From Acidothermaceae bacterium (GTDB lineage Bacteria; Actinomycetota; Actinomycetes; Acidothermales; Acidothermaceae): a stretch of DNA of 10,622 nucleotides. Below, in pieces: positions 1 through 7,222 of this stretch. Each line of letters begins with the position of its first letter. Positions within the stretch are counted from its first letter, which is position 1. The notes beneath the pieces were generated by a model, which worked only from the letters and a program-made list of their open reading frames with translations, made no database searches and was not told the DNA's origin. The stretch spans positions 1 to 10,622 of the forward strand of contig JAICLV010000082.1 of NCBI GenBank assembly GCA_025925185.1. Reading direction: 5' to 3'. The translations under genes and the position numbers were made by a program.

Positions 1-1
1 G

Positions 2-1519
2 GGCGGCGACCCGGCGGTCTTCAACATGGCGGTCATGGGCCTGCGCGTTGCACAGCGGGCCAACGGTGTTTCCTTGTTGCACGGCGCCGTGAGCCGGGCG
101 ATGTTCGCCGGCCTGTGGCCGTCGTTCGACCAAGCCGAGGTGCCGATCTCCTCGGTCACGAACGGCGTGCACGCCCCGACCTGGGTCTCGCCACGGATGC
201 GCGAGCTGGTGTGGCGCGACCTCGGCGTCGACCTCCAATCCGACGGCGACGACTGGGCCAGCGCCGAGCGGCTCGACGATCGCGAGCTGTGGGCGGTGCG
301 CCGCGCGCTGCGGGCCCGGTTGGTCGACGAGGCGCGCGCGAGGCTTCGCGATTCGTGGCTGCAACGCGGCGCCGCCGAGTCCGAGCTCGGCTGGATCTCG
401 ACCGTGCTCGACCCCGACGTGCTGACCGTGGGCTTCGCCCGCCGTGTGCCGTCGTACAAGCGACTGACCCTCATGCTGCAGGACCGCGAGCGCTTCAGCT
501 CGATCCTGCTCGACCCGCAGCGACCGGTGCAGTTCGTCATCGCCGGCAAGGCGCACCCCGCTGACGACGGGGGCAAACGACTCATCCAAGAGGTCGTGAA
601 GTTCGCGGACGACGCCGCGGTGCGGCACCGCATCGTGTTCCTGCCCGACTACGACATGGCGCTGGCGCAGGTGCTGTGCGCTGGCGCAGACGTGTGGCTG
701 AACAACCCGCTGCGGCCGTTGGAGGCGTCCGGCACGTCGGGCATGAAGGCCGCGCTGAACGGCACGCTCAATCTGTCGATCCGCGACGGCTGGTGGGACG
801 AGTGGTTCGACGGCGACAACGGTTGGGCGATCCCGAGCGCCGACCACCTGCCGGAGCAACGCCGCGACGAGCTGGAGGCGGCCGCGCTGTACGACATCCT
901 CGAGAACCAGGCCGCGCCTCGGTTCTACGACCACAACGGCGACGGGCTGCCGACGCGGTGGCTGGAGATGGTGCGGCACACGCTCGCGTCGCTCGGCCCG
1001 AAGGTGGTCGCCACCAGGATGTTGCGCGAGTACGTCACTCGGCTGTACTGGCCGGCCGCCCGCTCGCATCGCGCCGTCCGAGCTGAAAGCTTCGCTGGCG
1101 CCCGCGAGCTTGCGAGCTGGAAGAAGCGGGTCAGCGCGTCTTGGGGCGGGGTGCGGGTCGAGCACGTCGACGCGCCAGAGCTCTCGAACGCGTTGTCGTT
1201 CGGCACCGAGGTCTCGCTGCGCGCGGTTGTCGCGCTCGGCGAGCTGTCCGACAGCGACGTCGACGTCCAGGTCGCGTACGGCCGGGTCGACGAGCACGAC
1301 GAGATTACCGAGCCCGCGTACGCGTCGCTGCGGCTGGTCGACAAGCGCGAAGAAGGCACCTGGGTCTACGAGGGGCAGATGCTGCTCGACCGCACCGGGC
1401 CGTTCGGTTACAGCGTGCGGGTGCTGCCGAACGACCACCTGCTCGCCTCGCCAGCCGAGCTGGGCCTCATCGCCCTGCCGCCGGTGAGCGAGGGAATGGT
1501 CACCGGCGACCTCAGGTAG
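2..1519 (+). CDS. glgP: Alpha-glucan (glycogen/maltodextrin) phosphorylase, C-terminal part; 5' end outside window
   Basis: GT35 enzyme that phosphorolyses alpha-1,4-glucan ends to glucose-1-phosphate in the cytoplasm, using pyridoxal phosphate (PLP). The frame is open from base 2, so the ATG at 26 is internal, and about 505 residues are present. The actinobacterial GlgP type (with an N-terminal DUF3417 domain) is usually about 850 residues, so roughly the first 350 are missing. Seen, numbering from base 2: TNGVHAPTW at about 53-61; the phosphate-site stretch GFARRVPSYKR at about 144-154; and the PLP motif EASGTSGMKAALNG, with the Schiff-base lysine at about 249. A less conserved beta-rich tail follows. 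The gene ends with TAG at 1517-1519, overlapping the stop of the convergent flavoprotein gene by 8 bases. It faces glgX, its natural partner in glycogen breakdown. No frameshift is seen. The family is certain; glycogen rather than maltodextrin preference is inferred from context. Confidence 0.96.
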   Translation, partial: GGDPAVFNMAVMGLRVAQRANGVSLLHGAVSRAMFAGLWPSFDQAEVPISSVTNGVHAPTWVSPRMRELVWRDLGVDLQSDGDDWASAERLDDRELWAVRRALRARLVDEARARLRDSWLQRGAAESELGWISTVLDPDVLTVGFARRVPSYKRLTLMLQDRERFSSILLDPQRPVQFVIAGKAHPADDGGKRLIQEVVKFADDAAVRHRIVFLPDYDMALAQVLCAGADVWLNNPLRPLEASGTSGMKAALNGTLNLSIRDGWWDEWFDGDNGWAIPSADHLPEQRRDELEAAALYDILENQAAPRFYDHNGDGLPTRWLEMVRHTLASLGPKVVATRMLREYVTRLYWPAARSHRAVRAESFAGARELASWKKRVSASWGGVRVEHVDAPELSNALSFGTEVSLRAVVALGELSDSDVDVQVAYGRVDEHDEITEPAYASLRLVDKREEGTWVYEGQMLLDRTGPFGYSVRVLPNDHLLASPAELGLIALPPVSEGMVTGDLR

Positions 1520-2678
1520 CGCTCCGGCGGACGGAGGAGGGCGCTGCGTTCCCGGCACCCGGAAACCAGCGGGCGAGCCGGCTCGTCGCGAACTCGCGCT
1601 TGTCTGCGGCGATCTGCGCGGACGGACCCTCGAGGCCGCCGGTCGGGCGCTCGCCCGCGAGAAACGTGACGTCGACCCGGCCGACCAGGCCGTCGCCGAA
1701 CTCGAGGTAGCAGACGCCGCGCCCGTCGTATTCGACGAAGTCGTCGCCGCGTAGCCGAGCGGTGATGGCGGCCGCGACGACAGCTGCCTGGCCTTCGGCG
1801 AAGACGCCTGCCTTCGGCGTGCCAACACTCGTGACATCGCCGATCGCGTACACGTCGGGGAAGCGCGTCTCGAGCGTCTTCGAGTTGACGGGTATCCAGC
1901 CGTCGACGGCGAGACCTGATTGCTCGACCACTGCGGGCGCGCGGTGGACCGGGACGCCGAGAAAAAGGTCGTACGGCAGCTCGCCGCCGCCGCTGAGCAA
2001 CGCGACGCGACGGCGAGCGTCGAGCTCGCGCACCAGCCGGTCGCCGTGCCACTCGATACCCCGTTCGGCGAACGCCGCGAGCAGTGCCTCCGAGGCGCCC
2101 GGCGACGGCGGGATCGGTACGGCCATCGGCATCACGAGCGCGACCTGCGAGCGCTGGCGGATTCCCCTCGTTGTCAGGAAGTCATCCATCAACAGCGCTG
2201 TCTCGCTCGGCGCCGGCGGGCACTTGAATGGCGTCGAGGTCACCGCGACGACGACCCGGCCGCCCTCGAATGAAGTGAGCACGTCGCGAAGCGCGAACGC
2301 CGACGCGACCGTGTAGAAGTCGTAGCCGCCCTCGACGAGGCCGGGCGTCGCGTCGGGGTGCAGGTCGGCGCCAAGCGCGACGACGAGGACGTCTGCGTCG
2401 AAGCTTCCGTCGTCGGTCTCGACGTGTTTGCCGGCGGGGTCGATCGCGCGGACGGTCGACTGAACGAAACGCACGCCCGGCATGACGACGTCGCGGTACG
2501 GGTGTCGCGAGACCTCGGGCAACGCGTGCCCGAACATGACATCCAGCTTCGAGAAGCCGAAGACGAAGTCGGGGCTCTTGTCGATGAGCACCACGTCGGC
2601 GCCCTTGTCGAACTCCGCCGACAATCGGGCTGACAGCTCGAGCCCACCGAAACCCGCGCCGAGAACGACTATTCGCAT
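1512..2678 (-). CDS. FAD/NAD(P)-dependent oxidoreductase, sulfide:quinone oxidoreductase / flavocytochrome c sulfide dehydrogenase-like
   Basis: 388 residues. The N-terminus MRIVVLGAGFGGLE is a dinucleotide-binding GxGxxG fold, and the second FAD motif VYAIGDVTSV lies at 277-286. The stretch STPFKCPPAP (148-157) matches the redox-cysteine region of SQR/FCSD proteins. There are only two cysteines, C153 and C323 (in GVCYLEFGDG). Classical SQR uses up to three, and these two sit roughly where the disulfide pair of that family would be. There is no signal peptide or strong membrane helix, so the protein is probably cytoplasmic or peripherally membrane-bound. Known SQR/FCSD relatives pass electrons from a thiol or sulfide to FAD and then to quinone or cytochrome; the substrate here is not shown. 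The ATG is separated from the glgX TGA by a single G (TGAGATG), and I see no Shine-Dalgarno, so translation probably depends on glgX. An NDH-2-like or other disulfide-reductase-like role remains possible. Confidence 0.88.
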   Translation of the reverse strand: MRIVVLGAGFGGLELSARLSAEFDKGADVVLIDKSPDFVFGFSKLDVMFGHALPEVSRHPYRDVVMPGVRFVQSTVRAIDPAGKHVETDDGSFDADVLVVALGADLHPDATPGLVEGGYDFYTVASAFALRDVLTSFEGGRVVVAVTSTPFKCPPAPSETALLMDDFLTTRGIRQRSQVALVMPMAVPIPPSPGASEALLAAFAERGIEWHGDRLVRELDARRRVALLSGGGELPYDLFLGVPVHRAPAVVEQSGLAVDGWIPVNSKTLETRFPDVYAIGDVTSVGTPKAGVFAEGQAAVVAAAITARLRGDDFVEYDGRGVCYLEFGDGLVGRVDVTFLAGERPTGGLEGPSAQIAADKREFATSRLARWFPGAGNAAPSSVRRSAT

Positions 2679-2679
2679 C

Positions 2680-4770
2680 TCAGGAGGCTATCCGCAAGAC
2701 GACCAGCGACAGCGCGGGCAGTTCGAACTCGTCGGCGGCCTCGACGTGTGCGTTGTCGAGTTCGCCGCTGCTGTCGAGCGCCACGTCGTAGCTGGCCCCC
2801 CACGGCGGGCCGGGCAGCTTGAACGTTGTTGACTCCAGTCCGGCGTGCAGCAGGATCAGGTACGACTCGTCGAGGATTCCCTCGCCACGCGGCCCGACCT
2901 GTCGGATGTCCTTCCCTGACAGGTACATCCCGATCGTCCGGGTGCGCAGGTCGTACCAGTCGGACGGAGTCATCTCGCCGCCGTCGGCGCCGAACCAGGC
3001 GAGGTCTTTGGTGCCGTTGCCGTGCATGGTGGTGCCGGTGAAGAACGACCGCTGCCGAAAGACCGGATGCTCGCGCCGCAACGCGATCACCCGCTTCGTG
3101 AACTCAAGCAACGCGGTGTCGGCAGAATCCCAGTCGACCCAGGTCAACTCGCTGTCTTGGCAATAGGCGTTGTTGTTGCCGCCTTGCGTTCGGCCGATCT
3201 CGTCGCCGTGTCCAAGCATCGGCACGCCGGTCGACAGCAACAGCGTCGACAGCAGGCCGCGCACCGCACGGTCACGCAGCTGTCGCACGATCTCGTCGTC
3301 GGTCTCGCCCTCGTGGCCGCAGTTCCAGTTGTGATTGTCATTGTCGCCGTCGCCGTTGTGCTCGCCGTTCGCCTCGTTGTGCTTTCGGTCGTAGGTGACG
3401 AGGTCGTGCAAGGTAAACCCGTCGTGAGAGGTGATGTAGTTGATTGAGGCGAACGGACGCCGGCCGCCGTCCTGATAGAGGTCGGAGGAGCCGGAGAGGC
3501 GATAACCGAGCTCGCGCACACCGGTCATGCCGCTGAGCCAGAAATCCCTGGCAGTGTTGCGATATCGGTCGTTCCACTCCGACCACAGCAACGGGAAGTC
3601 GCCAACCTGGTAGCCGCCCTCGCCGACGTCCCACGGTTCGGCGATCAACTTCACGCCCGACAGCACGGGGTCTTGGTGGATCACCTGCAAGAACGACGAG
3701 AGCTTGTCGACCTCGTGCATCGAGCGCGCCAGTGACGACGCGAGGTCGAAGCGAAACCCGTCGACATGCATCTCGGTCACCCAGTAGCGCAGGGAGTCCG
3801 TTATCAGCTGCAGGGTGTGCGAGTGCCGGACGTCGAGGGTGTTGCCGGTGCCGGTGTAGTTCACGTAGAACCGGCCGTCGCGCAATCGGTAGTAGACGGC
3901 ATTGTCGATACCGCGATAGGCAAGCGTTGGTCCAGTCTCGTCGCCCTCCGCGGTGTGGTTGTACACGACGTCGAGGATCACCTCGAGGCCGGCCTCGTGC
4001 AGCGCGCGCACCATCTGCTTGAACTCGGTCACCTGCCCACCGCGCGATCCGGACGACGAGTAGCCGGCGTGCGGGGCGAAATAGCCGAGCGAGTTGTACC
4101 CCCAGTAGTTGGTCAATCCGCGGCGCAACAGCGCCGGCTCGCTGACGAAGTGGTGAACGGGCAGCAACTCGACGGCGGTGACACCGAGTTGTCGGAGGTG
4201 GTCGATCGCCGCAGGATGCGCGAGCCCGGCGTAGGTGCCGCGCAACTCCGGCGGCACGTCGGGATGACGCATCGTGAAGCCGCGCACGTGCAACTCGTAG
4301 ATGACGGTGTCGGCCCACAGGGTGGCGGGAGACCGGTCGCCCGCCCAGTCGAATGAGTCCTGGACGACGACGGACCTCGGAACGAAAGGCGCGGAGTCGC
4401 GGTGGTCCTGAACGGTGTCGTCACGCCCGCTCGGATAGCCGAACACGGCGTCGTCCAAGATGAAATCGCCGTCGAGGGCGCGCGCGTACGGGTCGATCAA
4501 GAGCTTGCTGGGGTTGAACCGAAGGCCGCGCGCCGGGTCGAACGGCCCGTCGACCCGGAACCCGTACCGAGTGCCTGGCCGCAGGCCGGAGACGTACCCG
4601 TGCCAGATGTGATAGGTCGGCTCGACGAGCGGAACGCGCGTCTCGCGGCCGTCGTCGTCGAACACGCACAGGTCGACCGCCTCGGCGGACTCCGAGAACA
4701 GCGCGAAGTTGACGCCGCCCTCGTCAGGTGTCGCACCGAGCGGCCGCCAATGGCCGGGCCAGGTCTCCAT
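2680..4770 (-). CDS. glgX: Glycogen debranching enzyme GlgX (GH13_11 isoamylase-type)
   Basis: 696 residues, normal for GlgX. It hydrolyses the alpha-1,6 bonds of the short stubs left when phosphorylase trims glycogen. I place the start at the ATG at 4770 because METWPGHWRPLGA followed by NFALFSESAE is the typical GlgX N-terminus, and AGGA stands 7 nt upstream. An in-frame extension to 4911 gives low-quality sequence running over the divergent enoyl-CoA hydratase gene. Domains: CBM48-like N-domain at about 1-105, then the GH13 barrel. Catalytic residues by family match are the nucleophile D342 (VDGFRFDLAS), the acid/base E378 (LIAEPWDVG) and the third acid D450 (ITSHDGFTL). YNHTAEGDE, NYWGYNSLGYF and the Asn/Asp-rich NGEHNGDGDNDN stretch before NWNCGHEGE are also family features. 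It converges on glgP and is followed after one base by the flavoprotein gene, so the two are probably one operon. Confidence 0.97.
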   Translation of the reverse strand: METWPGHWRPLGATPDEGGVNFALFSESAEAVDLCVFDDDGRETRVPLVEPTYHIWHGYVSGLRPGTRYGFRVDGPFDPARGLRFNPSKLLIDPYARALDGDFILDDAVFGYPSGRDDTVQDHRDSAPFVPRSVVVQDSFDWAGDRSPATLWADTVIYELHVRGFTMRHPDVPPELRGTYAGLAHPAAIDHLRQLGVTAVELLPVHHFVSEPALLRRGLTNYWGYNSLGYFAPHAGYSSSGSRGGQVTEFKQMVRALHEAGLEVILDVVYNHTAEGDETGPTLAYRGIDNAVYYRLRDGRFYVNYTGTGNTLDVRHSHTLQLITDSLRYWVTEMHVDGFRFDLASSLARSMHEVDKLSSFLQVIHQDPVLSGVKLIAEPWDVGEGGYQVGDFPLLWSEWNDRYRNTARDFWLSGMTGVRELGYRLSGSSDLYQDGGRRPFASINYITSHDGFTLHDLVTYDRKHNEANGEHNGDGDNDNHNWNCGHEGETDDEIVRQLRDRAVRGLLSTLLLSTGVPMLGHGDEIGRTQGGNNNAYCQDSELTWVDWDSADTALLEFTKRVIALRREHPVFRQRSFFTGTTMHGNGTKDLAWFGADGGEMTPSDWYDLRTRTIGMYLSGKDIRQVGPRGEGILDESYLILLHAGLESTTFKLPGPPWGASYDVALDSSGELDNAHVEAADEFELPALSLVVLRIAS

Positions 4771-4828
4771 CCGCCCATCCTGCCTGCTGTCGACCAGGCG
4801 AGGGGCCCAGCGGGGTAGCGTGCCGTGG
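4771..4828. promoter_or_regulatory. Divergent intergenic region between glgX and the enoyl-CoA hydratase gene
   Basis: 58 bases between two divergent start codons. It must hold the promoter of ech and, unless transcription starts inside ech, that of glgX too. On the + strand a TAGCGT -10-like hexamer is visible (listed separately). On the minus strand I see AGGA before the glgX ATG but no convincing -10/-35 pair. No clear inverted repeat suggesting an operator was found. Confidence 0.5.
4816..4821 (+). promoter_or_regulatory. Putative -10 element (TAGCGT) for a leaderless enoyl-CoA hydratase transcript
   Basis: TAGCGT fits the actinobacterial TANNNT -10 pattern and is followed by exactly 7 nt and then GTG at 4829. 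Transcription would then begin at, or within a base of, the start codon. There is no good Shine-Dalgarno before that GTG, which agrees with leaderless initiation. No convincing -35 is visible. Inference from spacing only. Confidence 0.45.
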
Positions 4829-5620
4829 GTGAGCGAACCAGTGAGCGAGTTCGTCCGGCTGGAGGTCGCCGACGGTGTCGGCACGTTGCGACTCGACCGG
4901 CCGCCGGTCAACGCGATGAACGCCGCGATGCAAGACCAACTTCACGACGTCGCGCAGCAGGCGGCGGGTCGCGACGACGTCCGGGCTGTGGTGGTCTACG
5001 GCGGCGAGCGGGCGTTCGCGGCGGGCGCTGACGTCAAAGAGATGGCCGCCATGACCCACGCCCAGATGGTCGCGCGGGCCGAGCCGCTGCAGGCGGCGTT
5101 CAACGCGGTGGCGGCGATCCCGAAACCGGTGGTGGCGGCGATCACCGGCTACGCGCTCGGCGGCGGCCTTGAGCTGGCGCTCGCCGCCGACGTCCGGTTT
5201 TGCGCCGACGACGCCAAGCTCGGGCAGCCAGAGATCCTGCTCGGGGTGATCCCGGGGGCGGGCGGCACCCAGCGGCTGGCCCGGTTGATCGGGCCGTCGC
5301 GCGCCAAGGAGCTGATCTTCACCGGTCGCACGCTCGACGCATACGAGGCGCTGCGGGCCGGGCTGGTCAACAAGGTGGTGCCAGCCGAGGAGTTGCTGCC
5401 GGTGGCGACGGCCTGGGCGGCCCAGTTCGCCCGCGGACCCGCGGTGGCGCTCGCCGCCGCCAAGCGCGCCGTCGATGAGGGGCTCGAAGCCGCGCTGGAC
5501 GACGCGTTGCTGTTGGAGCGGCAGCTCTTCGCGGGGCTGTTCGCGACCAAAGATCGCGAGATCGGGATGCGCTCGTTCGCCGAGTCGGGGCCTGGCAAGG
5601 CGGAGTTCGTCGGCAGCTGA
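4829..5620 (+). CDS. Enoyl-CoA hydratase (crotonase family)
   Basis: 263 residues, the usual length for a single-domain crotonase. It hydrates trans-2-enoyl-CoA to 3-hydroxyacyl-CoA, the second step of beta-oxidation. Seen: oxyanion-hole region AFAAGADVKEM (62-72); GYALGGGLELALAAD with the first catalytic Glu at 115; and LGQPEILLGVIPGAGGTQRL with the second at 135. Both catalytic glutamates of classical hydratases are kept, which favours hydratase over isomerase or other crotonase chemistry. The C-terminal FATKDREIGMRSF is also typical. I chose GTG at 4829 because it leaves a normal short N-terminus and lies 7 nt after a TAGCGT hexamer. GTG at 4841 is an alternative. Reading on to 4709 would only translate the glgX start region. 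It converges on the DUF885 gene with a 7-base gap. The nearby etfBA supports an acyl-CoA oxidation role. The exact substrate range cannot be told. Confidence 0.95.
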   Translation: MSEPVSEFVRLEVADGVGTLRLDRPPVNAMNAAMQDQLHDVAQQAAGRDDVRAVVVYGGERAFAAGADVKEMAAMTHAQMVARAEPLQAAFNAVAAIPKPVVAAITGYALGGGLELALAADVRFCADDAKLGQPEILLGVIPGAGGTQRLARLIGPSRAKELIFTGRTLDAYEALRAGLVNKVVPAEELLPVATAWAAQFARGPAVALAAAKRAVDEGLEAALDDALLLERQLFAGLFATKDREIGMRSFAESGPGKAEFVGS

Positions 5621-5627
5621 GGTTGTG

Positions 5628-7130
5628 CTAGCCGCGGTCGATCGCGGTGCCGAGCAGCCCGAGCGGGGGAGCGCCGAGGTCCATCAGCGCCTTGTGGAAG
5701 CGCGGCACCGAGAAGCCGTCGCCCCAGCGCTCCCGCGCCTGCGCGGAGGCGGAATGGATCGCCAGCTTGCCCCACGTGTAGCGGCCGTACGTCGGGTCGA
5801 ACGTCGCGCGGCGCGCCTCGGACAGCGCCGCCGATCCGCCGAGGAAGGCGTCGTTCTCGAACCGCGCAGCGGCGTCGTCCACTGTCATGGCGCCCGTGTG
5901 CACACCGATCGCCGACGCGAGCCGGGTCACCCGCACCAGCGCCTCGATGGCGACGCCGACCGTGAAGGCCGGGTCGCCGCGGCGAAAGCCGAGGTCGAGC
6001 GACAGCTCCTCGACGTAGTGCGCCCAACCCTCGACGAAGGCGGGCGACATCAAGATGCGCCGCACCGGCGTCGCGGCCCGGCGCATCGCCCGACCATGCG
6101 CGAAGTGGCCGGGGGAGACCTCGTGCAACGTGATGGCGGGCAACGTGGCGTCGCTGAAGACCTGCAGCCACTCCTCGACGTCGTCGGCGGGCCAGCTCTC
6201 GTCGGGCGGCGTCACCCAATAGAACGACGGCGCGTCGTCCTCTTCGGGCGCGGCCCACGCCATCATCGCCATCGCCCAGCGGCGCGACTCCGGTGCGGGC
6301 GCGACGATGCACTCGCCGTCGGTGAACGGCGCGAGCTCGTGCTCGCGGGTGAACGCGAGCACCTCGTCGACCTGCGCTTGCGCCTGCGCCAAGATGCCGC
6401 TCGCGTCGGGGTGCTGCGAGACAAGCCGCTGGACGACGTCACGCGGCTCGGCGTCCTTGTCGACTCGGGCGCACGCGTCGCGCAACAGCGCCATGAGCCG
6501 GTCGCGTTCGGCGTCCGCCTGCTCGGCGAGGCGGCCGAGATCGACCGGCATCGCCTCGATGGTGCCCATCAGCTTCGCGAGCGCGTCGGCGCCGAGCGAC
6601 GCGTCCGGCGAGCCGTGTTCGGACGCGTGCTCGAGGTGGCCCATCAGCCGCGCGTGCGCGTCGAGCGCGTGCGACGCGAGCTCCTCGTCGGGGTCGAGGC
6701 CGGCCGACAGCCCGCGAAACGCGCCCATCAGGGCGTTCGCCACCGGCGCTGAGACGTCGTCCAGGGCGCTGACCGCGATGTCGACCGCGTCGGGCCACAA
6801 CGCGAGGTGCGTCCGTTTCGCGGCGGCGCGCTCGGCCTCCGGCGCGTACGCGCGGTCGTAACACGACAGGTCGAAGTTGGCGTGATGCACGCTGGGCAGC
6901 CGGCGGTGCAGCTCCAACTCGCCGTACACCAGCCGGGTGTGCGCCTCGAACGCCGCGAGGTGCGCCTCGTCGTGGCTGTCGGCGAGCGGGTCGCCACCAA
7001 GGCGCGCCATCCCCGCGCGCACGCCGTCCGGGGAGAGATCTTGGATCCGCCCGTCGTACTCGTGCAGGCCGGAGCCCTCACGCAACTCGGCGAGAAACAT
7101 GTCACAGACAGCGCGCAACCTCGGGTCCAT
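5628..7130 (-). CDS. DUF885 family protein, putative zinc metallopeptidase
   Basis: 500 residues from the ATG at 7130. Near residues 336-342 stands HEVSPGH, and 25 residues further EGWAHYVEEL with Glu at about 367. DUF885 proteins carry HExxPGH plus a downstream EGWA motif, thought to form a gluzincin-like metal site, so His336, His342 and Glu367 are likely ligands and Glu337 the catalytic base. The N-terminal 300 residues are mostly helical and poorly conserved. I see no signal peptide or membrane helix, so the protein is probably cytoplasmic. Start choice: a GTG three codons upstream (7139) is possible, but TACCGT stands exactly 7 nt before the ATG, the arrangement of leaderless actinobacterial genes, and no Shine-Dalgarno is visible. 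It is divergent from etfB and convergent with ech. The substrate is unknown, and nothing in the context defines it. Confidence 0.88.
   Translation of the reverse strand: MDPRLRAVCDMFLAELREGSGLHEYDGRIQDLSPDGVRAGMARLGGDPLADSHDEAHLAAFEAHTRLVYGELELHRRLPSVHHANFDLSCYDRAYAPEAERAAAKRTHLALWPDAVDIAVSALDDVSAPVANALMGAFRGLSAGLDPDEELASHALDAHARLMGHLEHASEHGSPDASLGADALAKLMGTIEAMPVDLGRLAEQADAERDRLMALLRDACARVDKDAEPRDVVQRLVSQHPDASGILAQAQAQVDEVLAFTREHELAPFTDGECIVAPAPESRRWAMAMMAWAAPEEDDAPSFYWVTPPDESWPADDVEEWLQVFSDATLPAITLHEVSPGHFAHGRAMRRAATPVRRILMSPAFVEGWAHYVEELSLDLGFRRGDPAFTVGVAIEALVRVTRLASAIGVHTGAMTVDDAAARFENDAFLGGSAALSEARRATFDPTYGRYTWGKLAIHSASAQARERWGDGFSVPRFHKALMDLGAPPLGLLGTAIDRG
5632..5647. terminator. Possible short hairpin between the convergent ech and DUF885 genes
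   Basis: CCGCG, a 6-nt loop, then CGCGG: a perfect 5-bp G+C stem starting 12 nt after the ech stop and lying inside the 3' end of the DUF885 gene. There is no T-tract on either side. It could end ech transcription as a T-less actinobacterial hairpin, but such stems are frequent by chance in DNA this G+C-rich. Confidence 0.2.
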
Positions 7131-7137
7131 GGCAGGC

Positions 7138-7143
7138 ACGGTA
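7138..7143 (-). promoter_or_regulatory. Putative -10 element (TACCGT) for the DUF885 gene
   Basis: On the minus strand TACCGT fits TANNNT and is followed by 7 nt and the ATG at 7130, the same geometry as at the ech start. It suggests a leaderless transcript and decides between the two candidate start codons. No clear -35 is seen. Confidence 0.4.
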
Positions 7144-7150
7144 TCGCGGG

Positions 7151-7156
7151 TAGAGT
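7151..7156 (+). promoter_or_regulatory. Putative -10 element (TAGAGT) for etfBA
   Basis: TAGAGT fits TANNNT and would place the transcript start near the purines at 7161-7164, giving a leader of about 56 nt before etfB. The leader carries two GAGGAAGCC direct repeats and a mini-ORF. It lies 7 bases from the opposite-facing DUF885 -10 hexamer. The -35 region is not recognisable. Confidence 0.4.
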
Positions 7157-7175
7157 CCGGGAAACGGCCTCACAC

Positions 7176-7198
7176 GAGGAAGCCGCCAGGAGGAAGCC
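7176..7198 (+). repeat. Direct repeat GAGGAAGCC x2 in the etfB leader
   Basis: The 9-mer GAGGAAGCC occurs at 7176-7184 and 7190-7198. The second copy, with the bases before it, forms AGGAGG (7188-7193), a near-perfect anti-16S sequence. CCTC at 7168-7171 could pair with either GAGG, but only as 4-bp stems. Confidence 0.6.
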
Positions 7199-7204
7199 CC
7201 ACAC

Positions 7205-7222
7205 ATGGAGATCCGCCTATGA
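7205..7222 (+). CDS. Possible five-codon leader mini-ORF (MEIRL) overlapping the etfB start
   Basis: ATG GAG ATC CGC CTA TGA starts 11 nt after AGGAGG (7188-7193), and its TGA overlaps the etfB ATG as ATGA. The strongest ribosome-binding sequence in the region therefore points at this ATG and not at etfB, whose own GGAG (7207-7210) lies inside the mini-ORF. Ribosomes finishing it could restart on etfB, giving translational coupling. It is too short to encode a stable protein. The alternative is that ATG 7205 is accidental and AGGAGG is unused or acts as a standby site. Short ORFs arise easily by chance. Confidence 0.35.
   Translation: MEIRL

Noticed and set aside
1518..1545. Imperfect hairpin AGCGC...GCGCT after the glgP stop as a terminator
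   Set aside because: It needs a two-base bulge and a long loop, has no T-tract and lies inside the flavoprotein coding end. It is too weak to call.
3338..4318. Minus-strand frame of 326 codons inside glgX in another frame
   Set aside because: Arg/Ala-rich shadow; the glgX frame carries all GH13 catalytic residues through this region.
4771..4911. N-terminal extension of glgX to 4911
   Set aside because: It would overlap the ech 5' end, is Ser/Thr/Arg-rich and unlike GlgX. The family N-terminus begins at the ATG at 4770.
5149..6312. Long minus-strand open frame (387 codons) spanning ech antisense and an alternate DUF885 frame
   Set aside because: It is very Arg/Ala/Gly-rich, matches no family and covers two genes with clear catalytic motifs. 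Long shadow frames are expected in DNA this G+C-rich.
5475..6752. Long plus-strand open frame (425 codons) antisense to the DUF885 gene
   Set aside because: Its composition is a shadow-frame mix rich in Arg and Gly with no recognisable motif. The opposite strand encodes the HExxPGH protein.
6937..7218. N-terminal extension of etfB to 6937
   Set aside because: EtfB begins with MKIVVCVKQ at 7219. The extension is antisense to the DUF885 gene and has no EtfB similarity.
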